Positions 45,375 through 57,709 are shown, counted from the first letter of the stretch. The stretch: 64,000 bases of DNA from Clostridium punense (GCF_017874425.1 NZ_JAGGLL010000014.1:1-64000), one strand, 5' to 3'. Made by a program: numbers and translations. Notes: generated from the letters alone by a model not told the origin.

Positions 45375-45606
45375 GTATTTGTATATTTATGAAAATAACT
45401 GATAATGCAAATACAATTGATGAAATAATGGTTAATCTAGCTAAAAAAGATTCACGAGTTTTAGTTTTATTTTTAGAGAAGAAAGTTTCAGAAGTTCCTG
45501 TCATTAAACTATTAAGACCATTTGTTTTGCTTGGTTGTAAGGCTATTGATACCATAACAACTAACGCTGATATAACAAGTACTGCCATAAGCACTTTTAC
45601 CATCAT
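45370..45606 (-). CDS. secG: Preprotein translocase subunit SecG
   Basis: A 78-aa protein with two membrane helices: 'VLMAVLVISALVVMVSIALQ' and 'LARLTIISSIVFALSVIFI'. The polar loop between them has the 'GLNSLMTGTSETFF' stretch of SecG. It assists SecYE in protein export. I start it at the ATG at 45606, 7 bases after GGGGGTG; the frame is open further upstream but without a site. It follows eno, the usual clostridial order. Confidence 0.9.
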   Translation of the reverse strand: MMVKVLMAVLVISALVVMVSIALQPSKTNGLNSLMTGTSETFFSKNKTKTRESFLARLTIISSIVFALSVIFINIQIR

Positions 45607-45687
45607 ATGTACACCCCCTTGTCGCAATTTTGCCATTTTACAAGTATATACATCATTTTAACATAGTAATAAATTTTTTACAATAAA

Positions 45688-45717
45688 TTAGCAGAGAGAA
45701 TTAATTCTCTCTGCTAA
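45688..45717 (-). terminator. Terminator of eno
   Basis: A perfect 15-bp inverted repeat without a spacer (TTAGCAGAGAGAATT and its complement). TTTATTG follows on the minus strand. It overlaps none of the coding sequence. Confidence 0.75.
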
Positions 45718-45723
45718 AATAAA

Positions 45724-47043
<1,320 letters not shown>

Positions 47044-47089
47044 TCAAATTGTACTAGCTTTAAAAATATTCTGAATTTATATTTTTAAT

Positions 47090-47144
47090 TTAATGCACAA
47101 CAGGGTTTAACTTAATTTTGAAAGCTTTTCCTATTGTGCATTAA
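47090..47144 (-). terminator. Long-range stem-loop upstream of eno
   Basis: Arms TTAATGCACAA and TTGTGCATTAA, 11 perfect pairs, with a 33-base loop holding further weak pairing. It lies on the minus strand between the eno start (47022) and the gpmI-side DNA, in the eno leader, so it may end eno-distal transcripts from gpmI or be a leader structure. Confidence 0.45.
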
Positions 47145-47201
47145 TCCTAAACTAATTATACTTTAATATTAAATATTATTATTATCCAACCGTTATGCTC
47201 T

Positions 47202-48731
47202 TTATAATATCAAGGATTTTCCTGTCATTTCTTCGGGTTGTGCTAATCCCATAACTTGAAGCATAGTTGGAGCAATATCTGCTAAAACACCATCTTCTCT
47301 TAGTTGTTTGGCATCTTTCGCAACATAGACAAAGGGAACAAGATTATTAGTGTGTGCTGTCATAGGTTTGCCTGTAGAATAGTCAATCATTGTTTCAGCA
47401 TTTCCATGATCAGCAGTAATAAATACGGTTCCATCCTTTTCTAGAACTTTCTCTACTATTTTACCTAAACATTCATCTACAGTTTCTATGGCTTTTATAG
47501 CTGCTTCTATTATACCTGTATGCCCTACCATATCTGGATTAGCAAAGTTTAATATAATCATATGGTATTTGTCTTCATCAAGAGCTTCAATAACTTTTGT
47601 AGTTACTTCATAAGCACTCATTTCAGGTTGTAAGTCATAGGTTGCAACCTTTGGAGAAGGAACTAAAACTCTATCTTCCCCCTTATTTGGTGCCTCAATA
47701 CCTCCATTGAAAAAGAAAGTTACATGAGCATATTTTTCGGTTTCCGCTATTCTTAATTGATTACAGCCATTTTTACTTACATACTCACCTAAAGTATTGA
47801 CATAACTTTCAGCTCTATACGCAATTTCAACATTTTCTATAGTTTTGTCATATTGAGTCATACAAACATAATTTAAATTTAAATTATCTCTTTGGAATCC
47901 AGAGAACTCTTTATCATTAAGTGCTCTTGTAAGTTCTCTTGCTCTATCAGGTCTAAAGTTAAAGAAAATTACTGAATCCTTATCCTTTATTGTAGCTGTA
48001 GGGTTTCCATCCTCTACAATAACTGTAGGAATTACAAACTCATCTGTTTTGTTATCATGATAAGCTAGTTCCACTGCTTTCTGAGCGTTTTCAGCTATAT
48101 TTCCTTCGCCTTTTACCATTGCATTATATGCAAGCTGAACTCTTTCCCAACGATTATCTCTATCCATAGCATAATATCTACCGGAGATTGTTGCAAACTT
48201 ACCTGTTCCCTCTTTTCTCATGTGTTCGTCTAAATAATTTATAAACTCAAGAGCTGAAGAAGGTGGCACATCTCTTCCATCAAGGAATCCATGAACATAT
48301 ACTTTTTTCAAACCCTTATTCTTGCACATAGTAATAAGTGCTTTAACATGTTCTATGTGTGAATGAACTCCACCATTAGATAATAGGCCCATCAAGTGTA
48401 AGGAAGAATTACTTTCTATAGCTTTATCTATAGCAAAGTTTAGAGCCTGATTTTCATAAAATCTTCCTTCTCTTATCTCTTTAGATATTCTTGTTAATTC
48501 CTGATAAATTATTCTTCCAGCACCAATATTTAAGTGTCCTACTTCCGAGTTACCCATTTGGCCTTCTGGCAAGCCTACATCTAGCCCACTAGCAGAAATT
48601 GAAACACTTGGGTAATTGTTGATTAAATTATCATAATTTGGCTTTTTAGATGCTCTAACTGCATTTCCATCTACTTTATCACTTAAACCAAATCCATCTA
48701 GTATCATAAGCATTACTGGTTTTTTTGGCAT
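47202..48731 (-). CDS. gpmI: 2,3-bisphosphoglycerate-independent phosphoglycerate mutase
   Basis: A 509-aa manganese-dependent enzyme converting 3- to 2-phosphoglycerate. 'MILDGFGLS' opens the metallo domain. The phosphorylated serine is in 'GNSEVGHLNIGAGR' (Ser62 region). 'GRYYAMDRD', 'NFANPDMVGHTG' and 'ADHGNAETM' supply the other metal ligands. It follows tpiA by 23 bases. Confidence 0.97.
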   Translation of the reverse strand: MPKKPVMLMILDGFGLSDKVDGNAVRASKKPNYDNLINNYPSVSISASGLDVGLPEGQMGNSEVGHLNIGAGRIIYQELTRISKEIREGRFYENQALNFAIDKAIESNSSLHLMGLLSNGGVHSHIEHVKALITMCKNKGLKKVYVHGFLDGRDVPPSSALEFINYLDEHMRKEGTGKFATISGRYYAMDRDNRWERVQLAYNAMVKGEGNIAENAQKAVELAYHDNKTDEFVIPTVIVEDGNPTATIKDKDSVIFFNFRPDRARELTRALNDKEFSGFQRDNLNLNYVCMTQYDKTIENVEIAYRAESYVNTLGEYVSKNGCNQLRIAETEKYAHVTFFFNGGIEAPNKGEDRVLVPSPKVATYDLQPEMSAYEVTTKVIEALDEDKYHMIILNFANPDMVGHTGIIEAAIKAIETVDECLGKIVEKVLEKDGTVFITADHGNAETMIDYSTGKPMTAHTNNLVPFVYVAKDAKQLREDGVLADIAPTMLQVMGLAQPEEMTGKSLIL

Positions 48732-48754
48732 CCTATTTTTCCCACCCTTATAAA

Positions 48755-49501
48755 TTAATAGTTTACAATAGCACTAAAATCCTGTGCTTTTAAACTAGCA
48801 CCTCCAATAAGTCCACCATCTATATGCTCTTTTTCCATTTGTTCTTTTATAGTTGATGGTTTTACAGAGCCACCATATTGTATTCTAACACTATCTGCTA
48901 CTTCTTTTCCATATATTTTTTCAACTACACTCCTAATAAATCCGATAGTTTCATTAGCATCCTCTGCAGTGGCTGTCTTTCCTGTTCCTATTGCCCAAAT
49001 TGGCTCGTAAGCTATAACCATATTTTTAACCGTTTCACTTGATATTCCTGCTAAGTCCAACTTAACCTGTTTAGCTAAAACCTCTTCTGTGATTCCTGCT
49101 TCTCTCTCCTCTAATAATTCTCCTACACAAAGGATAGGAATTAATTCATGTTTAATTGCAGCTTTAAGTTTTAAATTTATAGTATTATCGGTTTCGTTAA
49201 AGTACTGTCTTCTTTCACTATGACCAATTATAACAAACTCTACCCCTAGCTCCTTAAGCATTTTTGGAGATACCTCACCAGTGAATGCTCCTTCTGTTTC
49301 AAAGTGCATATTTTGAGCACCTACCATAATATTTGTATCTCTGCACGCTTCTATTACAGCTGGAAGACTTAAAAACGTTGGACAAACAACTACATCACAC
49401 TGAGCTCCCTTTACTAAAGGTTTTAGTTCCTCCACTAAAGCTACTGCTTCATTTATTGTTTTATGCATTTTCCAGTTTCCTGCTATTATTGGCTTTCTCA
49501 T
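48755..49501 (-). CDS. tpiA: Triose-phosphate isomerase
   Basis: A 248-aa (beta/alpha)8 enzyme. 'AGNWKMHK' opens it. The catalytic His is in 'IIGHSERR' and the catalytic Glu in '[12 protein letters not shown]'. 'QYGGSVKP' and 'GGLIGGASL' form the phosphate site. I use the ATG at 49501, after GTGGAGG; the frame extends upstream into pgk without a site. It lies 25 bases after pgk. Confidence 0.97.
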   Translation of the reverse strand: MRKPIIAGNWKMHKTINEAVALVEELKPLVKGAQCDVVVCPTFLSLPAVIEACRDTNIMVGAQNMHFETEGAFTGEVSPKMLKELGVEFVIIGHSERRQYFNETDNTINLKLKAAIKHELIPILCVGELLEEREAGITEEVLAKQVKLDLAGISSETVKNMVIAYEPIWAIGTGKTATAEDANETIGFIRSVVEKIYGKEVADSVRIQYGGSVKPSTIKEQMEKEHIDGGLIGGASLKAQDFSAIVNY

Positions 49502-49526
49502 AATTTTACCTCCACCATCTATATTC

Positions 49527-50723
49527 TTATTTATCATTTAATGCTATTATTCCTGGTAGTTCAATACCCTCCAAGAATTCAAGAGATGCACCACCACCAG
49601 TAGAAATATGGCTCATTTTATCTCCCATTCCAAAGATATTAACTGCAGCAGCACTATCTCCACCACCTATAATTGTAGTTCCACCACAGTTTGCCATTGC
49701 CTCTCCAATAGCTTTTGTTCCAGTGCTAAAATTCTCAAATTCAAAAACACCCATTGGTCCATTCCAAATCACCGTTTTAGACTGTTTTATCCACTTACTA
49801 TAAAGTTCAACTGTTTTAGGTCCAATATCTAATCCCATGAAGCCTTCTTCTATATTTTCATTGTCTGTTATTTTTGGAACAGCATTTTTTGAAAATTCAC
49901 TGGCTATAACATGATCCAAAGGAAGTAATAAGTTTACACTTTTCTCTTCAGCTTTTTTCATCATTTCAATTGCGTAATCTAGTTTATCTTCTTCTACTCT
50001 TGAGTTACCTATATCAAAACCTTTAGCTTTTAAGAAGGTATATGCCATTGCTCCTCCGATAATTAAGTTATCAACCTTGTCTAAAAGATTGTTTATAACA
50101 TTTATCTTGTCTGATACTTTAGATCCTCCTAAAATTGCTGTAAAAGGTCTTTCTGGGTTTTCTACTGCATCACCTAGGAACTTTAATTCCTTTTGAATTA
50201 AATAACCACATACTGAAATCTCTACGAAATTAGTTACTCCTACAGTCGAACAATGTGCTCTATGTGCAGTTCCAAAAGCATCATTTACAAATATATCACA
50301 TAAAGATGCTAATTCTTTAGAGAAATTTTCCTCATTTTTAGTTTCCTCTTTTCTAAATCTAGTATTTTGAAGAAGTACGCACTCTCCTTCTTCCATGTTA
50401 TTTACTAGGTTTCTTGCATTTTCACCAACTACGTTATCATCGTCAGCAAAAAGCACTTTTTTATTTAATAACTCTGATAGTCTAACCCCTACAGGTTCTA
50501 GGGATAAGTCTTTTTTTGCTTCCCCTTTTGGTTTTCCTAAATGAGAACATAATACTACCTTTGCACCATTTTCCGTTAAATATTTTATAGTTGGAATAGA
50601 ACCTACTAGTCTATTTTCATCTGTAATTACTCCATCTACTATTGGTACATTAAAATCACATCTTAATAAAACTTTTTTTCCTTTTACTGATATATCTTCT
50701 ATAGTTTTTTTATTAAATAACAT
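49527..50723 (-). CDS. pgk: Phosphoglycerate kinase
   Basis: A 398-aa two-domain kinase. '[10 protein letters not shown]' and 'CSHLGKPKG' bind 3-phosphoglycerate. '[11 protein letters not shown]' and the C-terminal '[10 protein letters not shown]...[13 protein letters not shown]' bind the nucleotide. The length is standard. It follows gap across a hairpin-bearing gap of about 190 bases. Confidence 0.97.
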   Translation of the reverse strand: MLFNKKTIEDISVKGKKVLLRCDFNVPIVDGVITDENRLVGSIPTIKYLTENGAKVVLCSHLGKPKGEAKKDLSLEPVGVRLSELLNKKVLFADDDNVVGENARNLVNNMEEGECVLLQNTRFRKEETKNEENFSKELASLCDIFVNDAFGTAHRAHCSTVGVTNFVEISVCGYLIQKELKFLGDAVENPERPFTAILGGSKVSDKINVINNLLDKVDNLIIGGAMAYTFLKAKGFDIGNSRVEEDKLDYAIEMMKKAEEKSVNLLLPLDHVIASEFSKNAVPKITDNENIEEGFMGLDIGPKTVELYSKWIKQSKTVIWNGPMGVFEFENFSTGTKAIGEAMANCGGTTIIGGGDSAAAVNIFGMGDKMSHISTGGGASLEFLEGIELPGIIALNDK

Positions 50724-50835
50724 TTTTATTCCACTCCTATTTTTTTAATATAGAGAACCTAAATTATTTAGCAGTTTATTTACAAATTATTTTTATTCCT
50801 CTAAATAGCGAACAATTTAATTTTGTTTAAAAAAA

Positions 50836-50878
50836 TTAAAAATCTAGTACTGCAGACGACCTACAGAACTAGATTTTT
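50836..50878 (-). terminator. Stem-loop between gap and pgk
   Basis: Arms AAAAATCTAGT and ACTAGATTTTT with an inner CTG/CAG pair. A T-rich tract follows on the minus strand. Position between gap and pgk suggests partial termination, giving more gap than distal mRNA. Confidence 0.7.
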
Positions 50879-50912
50879 GTTAGGTATTATTATAGATTCA
50901 TCTAATTACATA

Positions 50913-51932
<1,020 letters not shown>

Positions 51933-51968
51933 CTAAAATTTATATTTTTCCTACTCATATAACTTGAT

Positions 51969-53012
51969 TTATGCAAGTAGTATTTTCTCTTTTAAAATAT
52001 TTGCTATCTCTCTAGCTGTGGCTTCATCTGTAATCAAAATACTATTTGTTCTATTTTTTTCTACAGCTATAATGGCTTTTGATTTTTCTACCCCTGCTGC
52101 TACAGCAATTATATTCTCTACATCAGCCACCTGGTCTTTGGAAATACCCACAAAAGGCATAGAGTAAACGATTTCCCCATCTATATTAAAATAATGGCCA
52201 TAAGCTTCTCCTATCCCACCATTGTGTTCCACTTCCTCAACTATATCTGCAGACAGGTTCCTTTTTTTACATGCGGTTTCTGCCATGCCAATTCCATGAA
52301 TTAAGATATAAGAATGACTAATAAGCTGAAAAATTTTCTTTATATCATTTTCTCTCAGCAAGGTTTGAAAAGCACTATGACTCAAATTATCTGGCATATG
52401 CAAAAGTTCATAACCTGCTCCTAATTTGTCAGCTAATCTTTGAACTAAGGTGTTAGATTGGCTTTCAATATCCTTTGCCATTCCTCCTCTTCCTGGAAGA
52501 ACTTTAATGTTTTTAAATTTAGTTATCTTATCAAATTCATCCACCACTCTTTTAACTGATTGGCCACCCGTCAAAGAAATCACTATATCATCCTTCAAAA
52601 TATTCTTTATATAACTAGCTGTGGCTTTTCCAATTTCATTTAAAACAGAGGACTCCTCGTTAACATCTCCAGCGACTATTAAAACATCCTTAACATTTAA
52701 GGCTTCTTTTATTTCTTTCTCTAAACCATCTATTCCCTTTACTTCTCGAATAAATAGCTTCAGTCCCTTTAAAACTTCTTCTCCTTCACTGGTTACTGAC
52801 ATTCCTATAGTATTAACTTCGATAAGATTTTGTTCCTTTAAGAAATTTGTTTCACTTCTTACAACTCTTTCACTTAAATTCACATTGTTCGCTAACAGCC
52901 GTCTTCCAATAGGCTGATAAAATTTGATATTCCTTAAGATATTGTATCTTACTTTAAGAACTTCTATTAGCTCAGGAATAAGTTTTAGTTGTAATCTTAA
53001 TATGTCTTCCAT
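51969..53012 (-). CDS. cggR: Central glycolytic genes regulator
   Basis: A 347-aa SorC/DeoR-type repressor. Residues about 20-80 are the winged helix ('RYNILRNIKFYQPIGRRLLANNVNLSERVV'). The remainder is a sugar-phosphate-binding domain: 'DIVISLTGGQSVKRVVDEF', 'VLPGRGGMAKDIESQSN', and 'HNGGIGEAYGHYFNIDGE'. In Bacillus CggR binds fructose-1,6-bisphosphate and represses the gapA operon. It is the first gene here too, and its leader carries a matching operator. Confidence 0.93.
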   Translation of the reverse strand: MEDILRLQLKLIPELIEVLKVRYNILRNIKFYQPIGRRLLANNVNLSERVVRSETNFLKEQNLIEVNTIGMSVTSEGEEVLKGLKLFIREVKGIDGLEKEIKEALNVKDVLIVAGDVNEESSVLNEIGKATASYIKNILKDDIVISLTGGQSVKRVVDEFDKITKFKNIKVLPGRGGMAKDIESQSNTLVQRLADKLGAGYELLHMPDNLSHSAFQTLLRENDIKKIFQLISHSYILIHGIGMAETACKKRNLSADIVEEVEHNGGIGEAYGHYFNIDGEIVYSMPFVGISKDQVADVENIIAVAAGVEKSKAIIAVEKNRTNSILITDEATAREIANILKEKILLA

Positions 53013-53026
53013 ATTACACCTCTTTG

Positions 53027-53061
53027 GACAAGTTACGTCCCTGTGGTCAATTTTTATCCCT
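53027..53061 (-). promoter_or_regulatory. cggR: Candidate CggR operator
   Basis: Minus-strand order: AGGGAT-N6-TGAC, three bases, AGGGAC-N6-TGTC. The second half-site fits the Bacillus CggR half-site (CGGGAC-N6-TGTC) at all but one base; the first is degenerate, and its spacing is one base shorter than the consensus. It lies between the promoter and the cggR start, as in Bacillus. Confidence 0.7.
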
Positions 53062-53067
53062 ATATAA

Positions 53068-53096
53068 ATTGTACGATACTTTCCATGATTTGTGAA
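53068..53096 (-). promoter_or_regulatory. cggR: Promoter of the cggR-gap operon
   Basis: On the minus strand TTCACA, 17-base spacer, TACAAT. Transcription would begin about 7 bases later, right at the candidate CggR operator. Confidence 0.7.
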
Positions 53097-53131
53097 GAGG
53101 TAAATAATATTTTTAATAATTTATTATTAAG

Positions 53132-54514
53132 TTAAAGCCTCTTCCTTTGAGAGGACGACTTTATCCCCATTTCTTCCCTATATTTAGCAATTGTTCTTCT
53201 TGATAAATTAAACCCTCTATGGTTAAGAATTTCGCAAATATTGGAGTCTGAAAGAGGTTTCTTTACATTCTCTTCTTCAATGATTTCTTTTATTATCCTC
53301 TTGATATTTTGAGTTGAAAAATTATCCTTATTCCCTGCTATCCCATTAGTAAACAAATCCTTTATTTTTATTATTTTTCCCGTATTAAGAGCAATATATT
53401 TATCTCTTATTGCTCTACTTACAGTAGATTCATGTAAACTTAAATTAATAGCTATTGATTTTATAGTCATAGGCTTAAGATATTCCTCACCATACTTAAA
53501 GTATTCTATTTGCAAAGTTATAATTTCATTAATTACTCTATGTAAGGTCCTCTTTCTGCTATCGATACTTTTCATTAAAAATAATGCACTATTTATTTTT
53601 TCCTTTACATACTCTATAGCTACTTTATCTTCACTTAAGCTTATTACCTCTTTATATATATTGTTAATGTGAAGTCTGGGTACTATACTCTCATTCATTA
53701 TAACTAAATATTCTCCTTGGACTTCTTGTATATATGCATCTGGAATTATATAGGTGATTTCCTCACCTGTGTAAAACCCTCTAGAAGGTTTAGGTTCAAG
53801 GCTTTTTATCAAATCTCCATATTTTTGCACCTGCAAAGGTGATATATTCATCTTCTTAGCAATTGCGCTAAACTTATTTTCTGATAGTAAGTTTAAATTA
53901 TTTAATATAATTTCCTCTAAATCCTTATGATAAAGTCCTTTTCTATGAATTTGAATCATAAGGCACTCACTCAAATTCCGTGCTCCAATTCCACAAGGAT
54001 CTAAGTGTTGAATTGTATTTAAGCATTGTTCACTAAACTCTTTAGTAATACCAAGTTCTTCACAAATTAAATCTAGTTCAATATCTAAATAGCCTTTGGA
54101 ATCGAGATTTTCCACTATATACTTACAAACGGTTAATTTGCTACTTTCTAAATTAAGTTCTGAAAGTTGTTCATATAAAAAGTCTTTTAAAGTACTCTTA
54201 ACACTAATAAATGAAAAAGGAGAAATCTCTTCTTCAGAATTATTAATATTGTAACTTTTGCTGCTATAATTGTCGAACTCCAAGTATTTAACTATTTCTT
54301 TATGATTCACTCCATCTTTTTCAATATTGCTTTCGGAAATTACTATTTCACTATTGTTAGAATACTCTAAAACTATATTTTCTTGTATTTCTTTGTTCAC
54401 ATATTCTATAAGCTCATAAGAAGACATTTGTAAAAGTCTAATAGATAGTTGCATTTCTGTGGTCATAACTAACTTTTGTTCTTGAGTTAATTTTAATCCA
54501 AAGTCTAAGTGCAT
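53132..54514 (-). CDS. rpoN: RNA polymerase sigma-54 factor
   Basis: A 460-aa alternative sigma factor. Region I is Gln/Leu-rich ('LTQEQKLVMTTEMQLSIRLLQ'). The core-binding domain spans about 100-300 ('LDPCGIGARNLSECL'). The helix-turn-helix is 'SIAINLSLHESTVSRAI', and the RpoN box is 'LSRRTIAKYREEMGI'. It needs an enhancer-binding ATPase, none of which is in this window. GGGGGTG precedes the ATG. It is upstream of, and in the same direction as, cggR. Confidence 0.96.
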   Translation of the reverse strand: MHLDFGLKLTQEQKLVMTTEMQLSIRLLQMSSYELIEYVNKEIQENIVLEYSNNSEIVISESNIEKDGVNHKEIVKYLEFDNYSSKSYNINNSEEEISPFSFISVKSTLKDFLYEQLSELNLESSKLTVCKYIVENLDSKGYLDIELDLICEELGITKEFSEQCLNTIQHLDPCGIGARNLSECLMIQIHRKGLYHKDLEEIILNNLNLLSENKFSAIAKKMNISPLQVQKYGDLIKSLEPKPSRGFYTGEEITYIIPDAYIQEVQGEYLVIMNESIVPRLHINNIYKEVISLSEDKVAIEYVKEKINSALFLMKSIDSRKRTLHRVINEIITLQIEYFKYGEEYLKPMTIKSIAINLSLHESTVSRAIRDKYIALNTGKIIKIKDLFTNGIAGNKDNFSTQNIKRIIKEIIEEENVKKPLSDSNICEILNHRGFNLSRRTIAKYREEMGIKSSSQRKRL

Positions 54515-54690
54515 TTCTTCACCCCCACAACTTTCTATATTATAACATATTTATACTTCTTTTTATAATTTTCTTAAAAGGTTTAACATTTTTCACAAGT
54601 GATCCCAATTGTTTAAATACATGCCTTTTAGCTAAGCTTTTAAAATCGAAATTTTATATATTCTTAATAATTTTTATGGATAAAAACAAG

Positions 54691-54724
54691 AAAACTACCA
54701 TGTACTTAACACACGGTAGTTTTT
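54691..54724 (-). terminator. Terminator of the DUF429 gene
   Basis: Arms AAAACTACC and GGTAGTTTT, partly extended inside. A T-rich stretch follows on the minus strand. Confidence 0.8.
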
Positions 54725-54756
54725 AATATAACATATAACCCATTTATTTAATATGG

Positions 54757-55500
54757 CTATATAACATTTTTTCCATAATTATATCGATAATGTTTTGGTA
54801 TTTCAATCTGCATTTTGATATTATTGGAGTCATATTGTGGTTCTTTGGGCATAGACATAAATCCATGCTTAATCCCAACTAATCCATTTATAGCTAGACA
54901 AACAGCCTCTAAAACGTTTTCAGCTCTTACATCTTTTCTTCTAAAACTCTTAATACTGTAATCTAGAATATCATCAATATTTGGGTATACTTTCCTAAGT
55001 AAATCTCTTCTTTCATTATAACCAGCTAAAACCATTTTACTATTTCTCATAAACCTACCACTAAGAACAAAAAATCCTATCTCACAATTACACTCTTTAA
55101 ACTTATCCCTATACTCTAAGTTATTAGCTAAAAATTCATCTAACTCTCTTATCCTTTCAATTACATCCCACAGTCTTGTAGAAATACTTCTTCCAGTAAG
55201 CCTCTTATTCACAACATTTGCAACGCCAAAACTATTACAGTAAATTGCTTCTCTGCACGGAACTGCTGGTAAATCTAAGTGTGATGGGTGTAAAAGCTTC
55301 CTGGCTTCTACATCACATTGTCTTTCTTCAAGGGAACCTTGCATAAACCCAATAGGCACATTAAATAAAAATAAGTCACTATCCCCCCATAAACACATTA
55401 ATTCTTCAATGGTCTTAAAAATATTAACATCCCAACTATCTTCTGAAAGTTTTACACAAAACCATCCCCCATTACATGTATTAATTCCGACTACATTCAT
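54757..55500 (-). CDS. DUF429 domain protein
   Basis: A 247-aa protein of the DUF429 family, predicted to have an RNase H-like fold. Features are the N-terminal 'VVGINTCNGGWFCVKL', 'LFNVPIGFMQGSLEERQCDVEARKLL' (acidic residues of the fold) and the late 'RAENVLEAVCLAINGL'. In typical members the first motif is 'GVDGAKGGW'; here the Asp is replaced by Asn, so nuclease activity is uncertain. TGGGGTG precedes the ATG. It is monocistronic. Confidence 0.82.
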   Translation of the reverse strand: MNVVGINTCNGGWFCVKLSEDSWDVNIFKTIEELMCLWGDSDLFLFNVPIGFMQGSLEERQCDVEARKLLHPSHLDLPAVPCREAIYCNSFGVANVVNKRLTGRSISTRLWDVIERIRELDEFLANNLEYRDKFKECNCEIGFFVLSGRFMRNSKMVLAGYNERRDLLRKVYPNIDDILDYSIKSFRRKDVRAENVLEAVCLAINGLVGIKHGFMSMPKEPQYDSNNIKMQIEIPKHYRYNYGKNVI

Positions 55501-55680
55501 TTTATCACCCCAATAAAATGTGTTATATAATACCTCATTATAGAATACTATATATTATATTATATACTATACTTGCTAGTTTGTATTCAGTTTTTTGAAT
55601 ATTTTAAAAATCTTATTTAATAACAATAATATGATTTGCTTGAGATTATATATACCAAAAATTGATACAAAATAAAAATA

Positions 55681-55707
55681 AAAAAAATGGCCAAAGCCAT
55701 TTTTTTA
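55681..55707 (-). terminator. Terminator of the nucleoside ABC transporter operon
   Basis: Arms AAAAAAATGGC and GCCATTTTTTT around CAAA, overlapping the last codon and stop of the permease gene. Confidence 0.92.
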
Positions 55708-56637
55708 TCTTGATCCTTTTTCGTAAGGTGACCCACTTGCTGCTGGTGCATTTGTCTTTCCAACAAATCCTGCAAGAGCAAGCATAGTTAAAATATAAGG
55801 AATCATGGAATAGAATTCTGTTGGTACTGACCAAGAAAATCCTTGTGCTATTATTTGGAATGACTCTCCAAGCGCAAATAATAAGCATGCACCAAGAGCA
55901 CCAAATGGCTTCCAGTTACCAAATATCATTGCAGCTAAGGCAATAAATCCACGTCCAGCAACCATACCTTCTCTATACAATGGAGTAATTCCTAATGATA
56001 GAGCAGCTCCACCAAGTCCTGCAAGAACTCCTGATAAAACTACACAAAGATATCTAACCTTATATACATTTATTCCAAGGGTGTCAGCTGCCTTAGGATG
56101 TTCTCCTACAGCTCTAATTCTAAGTCCCATTGGTGTTTTATAAATAACATAATGGGAAACAAATACAAGAATTATAGCTAGTATTACAAACCAGTTTAAT
56201 CCTCCTAAGAACTCACCAATAAATGGTATATTTAAAATTCCTTCTGGTAAATTATATGGTAGTTCCTTAACTATATCTGTTTGACCACCCTTACCATTAA
56301 ATAATATAAATATTAAGAAACTGGCTAAAGCCGTTGCAAATAAGTTTATTGCTGTACCAGAAATAACTTGATCTGATTTCAGATTTATACTTAACGCTGC
56401 ATGTACAAGAGCAAGTAAGCCTCCTGCAACCATAGCAAATACTATACCAACCACTGGATTGCCAGTAATAAAACTTCCATAAACTGCAAAGAATGCACCG
56501 ATTGTCATCATTCCCTCAAGTCCTATGTTAACAACACCAGACCTTTCAGAAAACACACCTCCAAGTGCTGCAAAAATCAGAGGCGTAGCTATTCTTAAGG
56601 TAGCAGTTAATAATGAAATTAAATTAAAATCACTCAT
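55705..56637 (-). CDS. BmpA-type nucleoside ABC transporter permease 2
   Basis: A 310-aa inner permease (NupQ/YufQ-like, BPD_transp_2 family) with eight or more helices. Landmarks are 'ALGGVFSERSGVVNIGLEGMM' near residue 25 and 'LRIRAVGEHPKAADTLGINVYKVRY' in the centre. It pairs with the larger permease upstream, whose stop it overlaps by 8 bases. Family members import guanosine and other nucleosides. Confidence 0.9.
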   Translation of the reverse strand: MSDFNLISLLTATLRIATPLIFAALGGVFSERSGVVNIGLEGMMTIGAFFAVYGSFITGNPVVGIVFAMVAGGLLALVHAALSINLKSDQVISGTAINLFATALASFLIFILFNGKGGQTDIVKELPYNLPEGILNIPFIGEFLGGLNWFVILAIILVFVSHYVIYKTPMGLRIRAVGEHPKAADTLGINVYKVRYLCVVLSGVLAGLGGAALSLGITPLYREGMVAGRGFIALAAMIFGNWKPFGALGACLLFALGESFQIIAQGFSWSVPTEFYSMIPYILTMLALAGFVGKTNAPAASGSPYEKGSR

Positions 56638-57709
56638 TCATTATCGCCCCTTTCTTTTTCTTATCGCTGAAATATTTTACTATATAGTCTGTAGCTACGA
56701 AAATTATTATTATTGATTGAATTAAAAATACTATTTGTTTAGGAATTCCACTTATTTGCAGTGCTCTTGAGCTACTATTAAGAGCTCCAAACAGCACTGC
56801 TGATGCAATACAAGCTACTGGATTGTTTTTAGCAAGCAATGCAACCGCTATTCCATCGAATCCATAAGAAGGTAATACCATAAAGTCTTGAGCTAAGTGC
56901 GTAACTCCAGCAACGTGAGTTGCTCCTCCTAGTCCTGCTATTGCTCCTGAAATAACTATAGATAATACTGCATTTTTAGAAACGTTCACACCGCCATACT
57001 CTGCTCCAAGAGGGTTGATACCAACAGCTCTTATTTCATATCCAGTAGTTGTTTTCCAAAGGAACCAAGCCATAAATATAGCAACAGCTATAGCAAGAAA
57101 TATACTAGTGTTAGCTTGAGAGGTAGTCATGAACCTTGCAAATTCTGCACTTTTTTCAATAGTTGCAGTACTTGCTTTTCCTGGAACCCCAAAACGTGTT
57201 CTTAAGATAATATAGTTAGCAAACGCAAGGGATATATAGTTCATCATTATTGTATTAATAACTTCACTGGTTCCAAACTTTGCCTTAAGGAAACCTGGAA
57301 CTGATCCCCAAAGACCCCCAGCTATAATACCACTGATAATCATTAGTGGTATATGAATTATTGGGCTTAACCCTGGTATAGTACCAACTAAAGCGCCAGC
57401 AAGCATACCAAGAACAAACTGTCCACCTACTCCAATGTTAAATAATCCACATCTAAATGCCACAGCATTAGCAACTCCAGTAAATATTAAAGGTGTAATT
57501 TCGGCAAGAGTTGTCATTGAGTTTCTTGTTGTACCAAAACTACCTTTCCAAATTGTGCCTATTAAATCACCGAGTGCTGAGAAATATCTTGTTATAGGGT
57601 ATCCTTTTGCCCACATTACAAAAAATACAGACACAAAGAATGATATTACAATAGCTAATAACGGAAAGAGTAAAGAACTAATAATCTGCTTTCCTTTATT
57701 GTTCATCAC
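56630..57709 (-). CDS. BmpA-type nucleoside ABC transporter permease 1
   Basis: A 359-aa permease (NupP/YufP-like). 'VANAVAFRCGLFNIGVGGQFVLGML' and 'YEIRAVGINPLGAEYGGVNV' are family landmarks. Its start (GTG or the adjacent ATG, both after GGAAGGAG) overlaps the ATPase gene by 14 bases, so the three transport genes are translationally coupled. Confidence 0.9.
   Translation of the reverse strand: MMNNKGKQIISSLLFPLLAIVISFFVSVFFVMWAKGYPITRYFSALGDLIGTIWKGSFGTTRNSMTTLAEITPLIFTGVANAVAFRCGLFNIGVGGQFVLGMLAGALVGTIPGLSPIIHIPLMIISGIIAGGLWGSVPGFLKAKFGTSEVINTIMMNYISLAFANYIILRTRFGVPGKASTATIEKSAEFARFMTTSQANTSIFLAIAVAIFMAWFLWKTTTGYEIRAVGINPLGAEYGGVNVSKNAVLSIVISGAIAGLGGATHVAGVTHLAQDFMVLPSYGFDGIAVALLAKNNPVACIASAVLFGALNSSSRALQISGIPKQIVFLIQSIIIIFVATDYIVKYFSDKKKKGAIMNE

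Noticed and set aside
55646-55888. 80-codon minus-strand frame at the end of the permease gene
   Set aside because: Out-of-frame shadow that spans the permease terminator.
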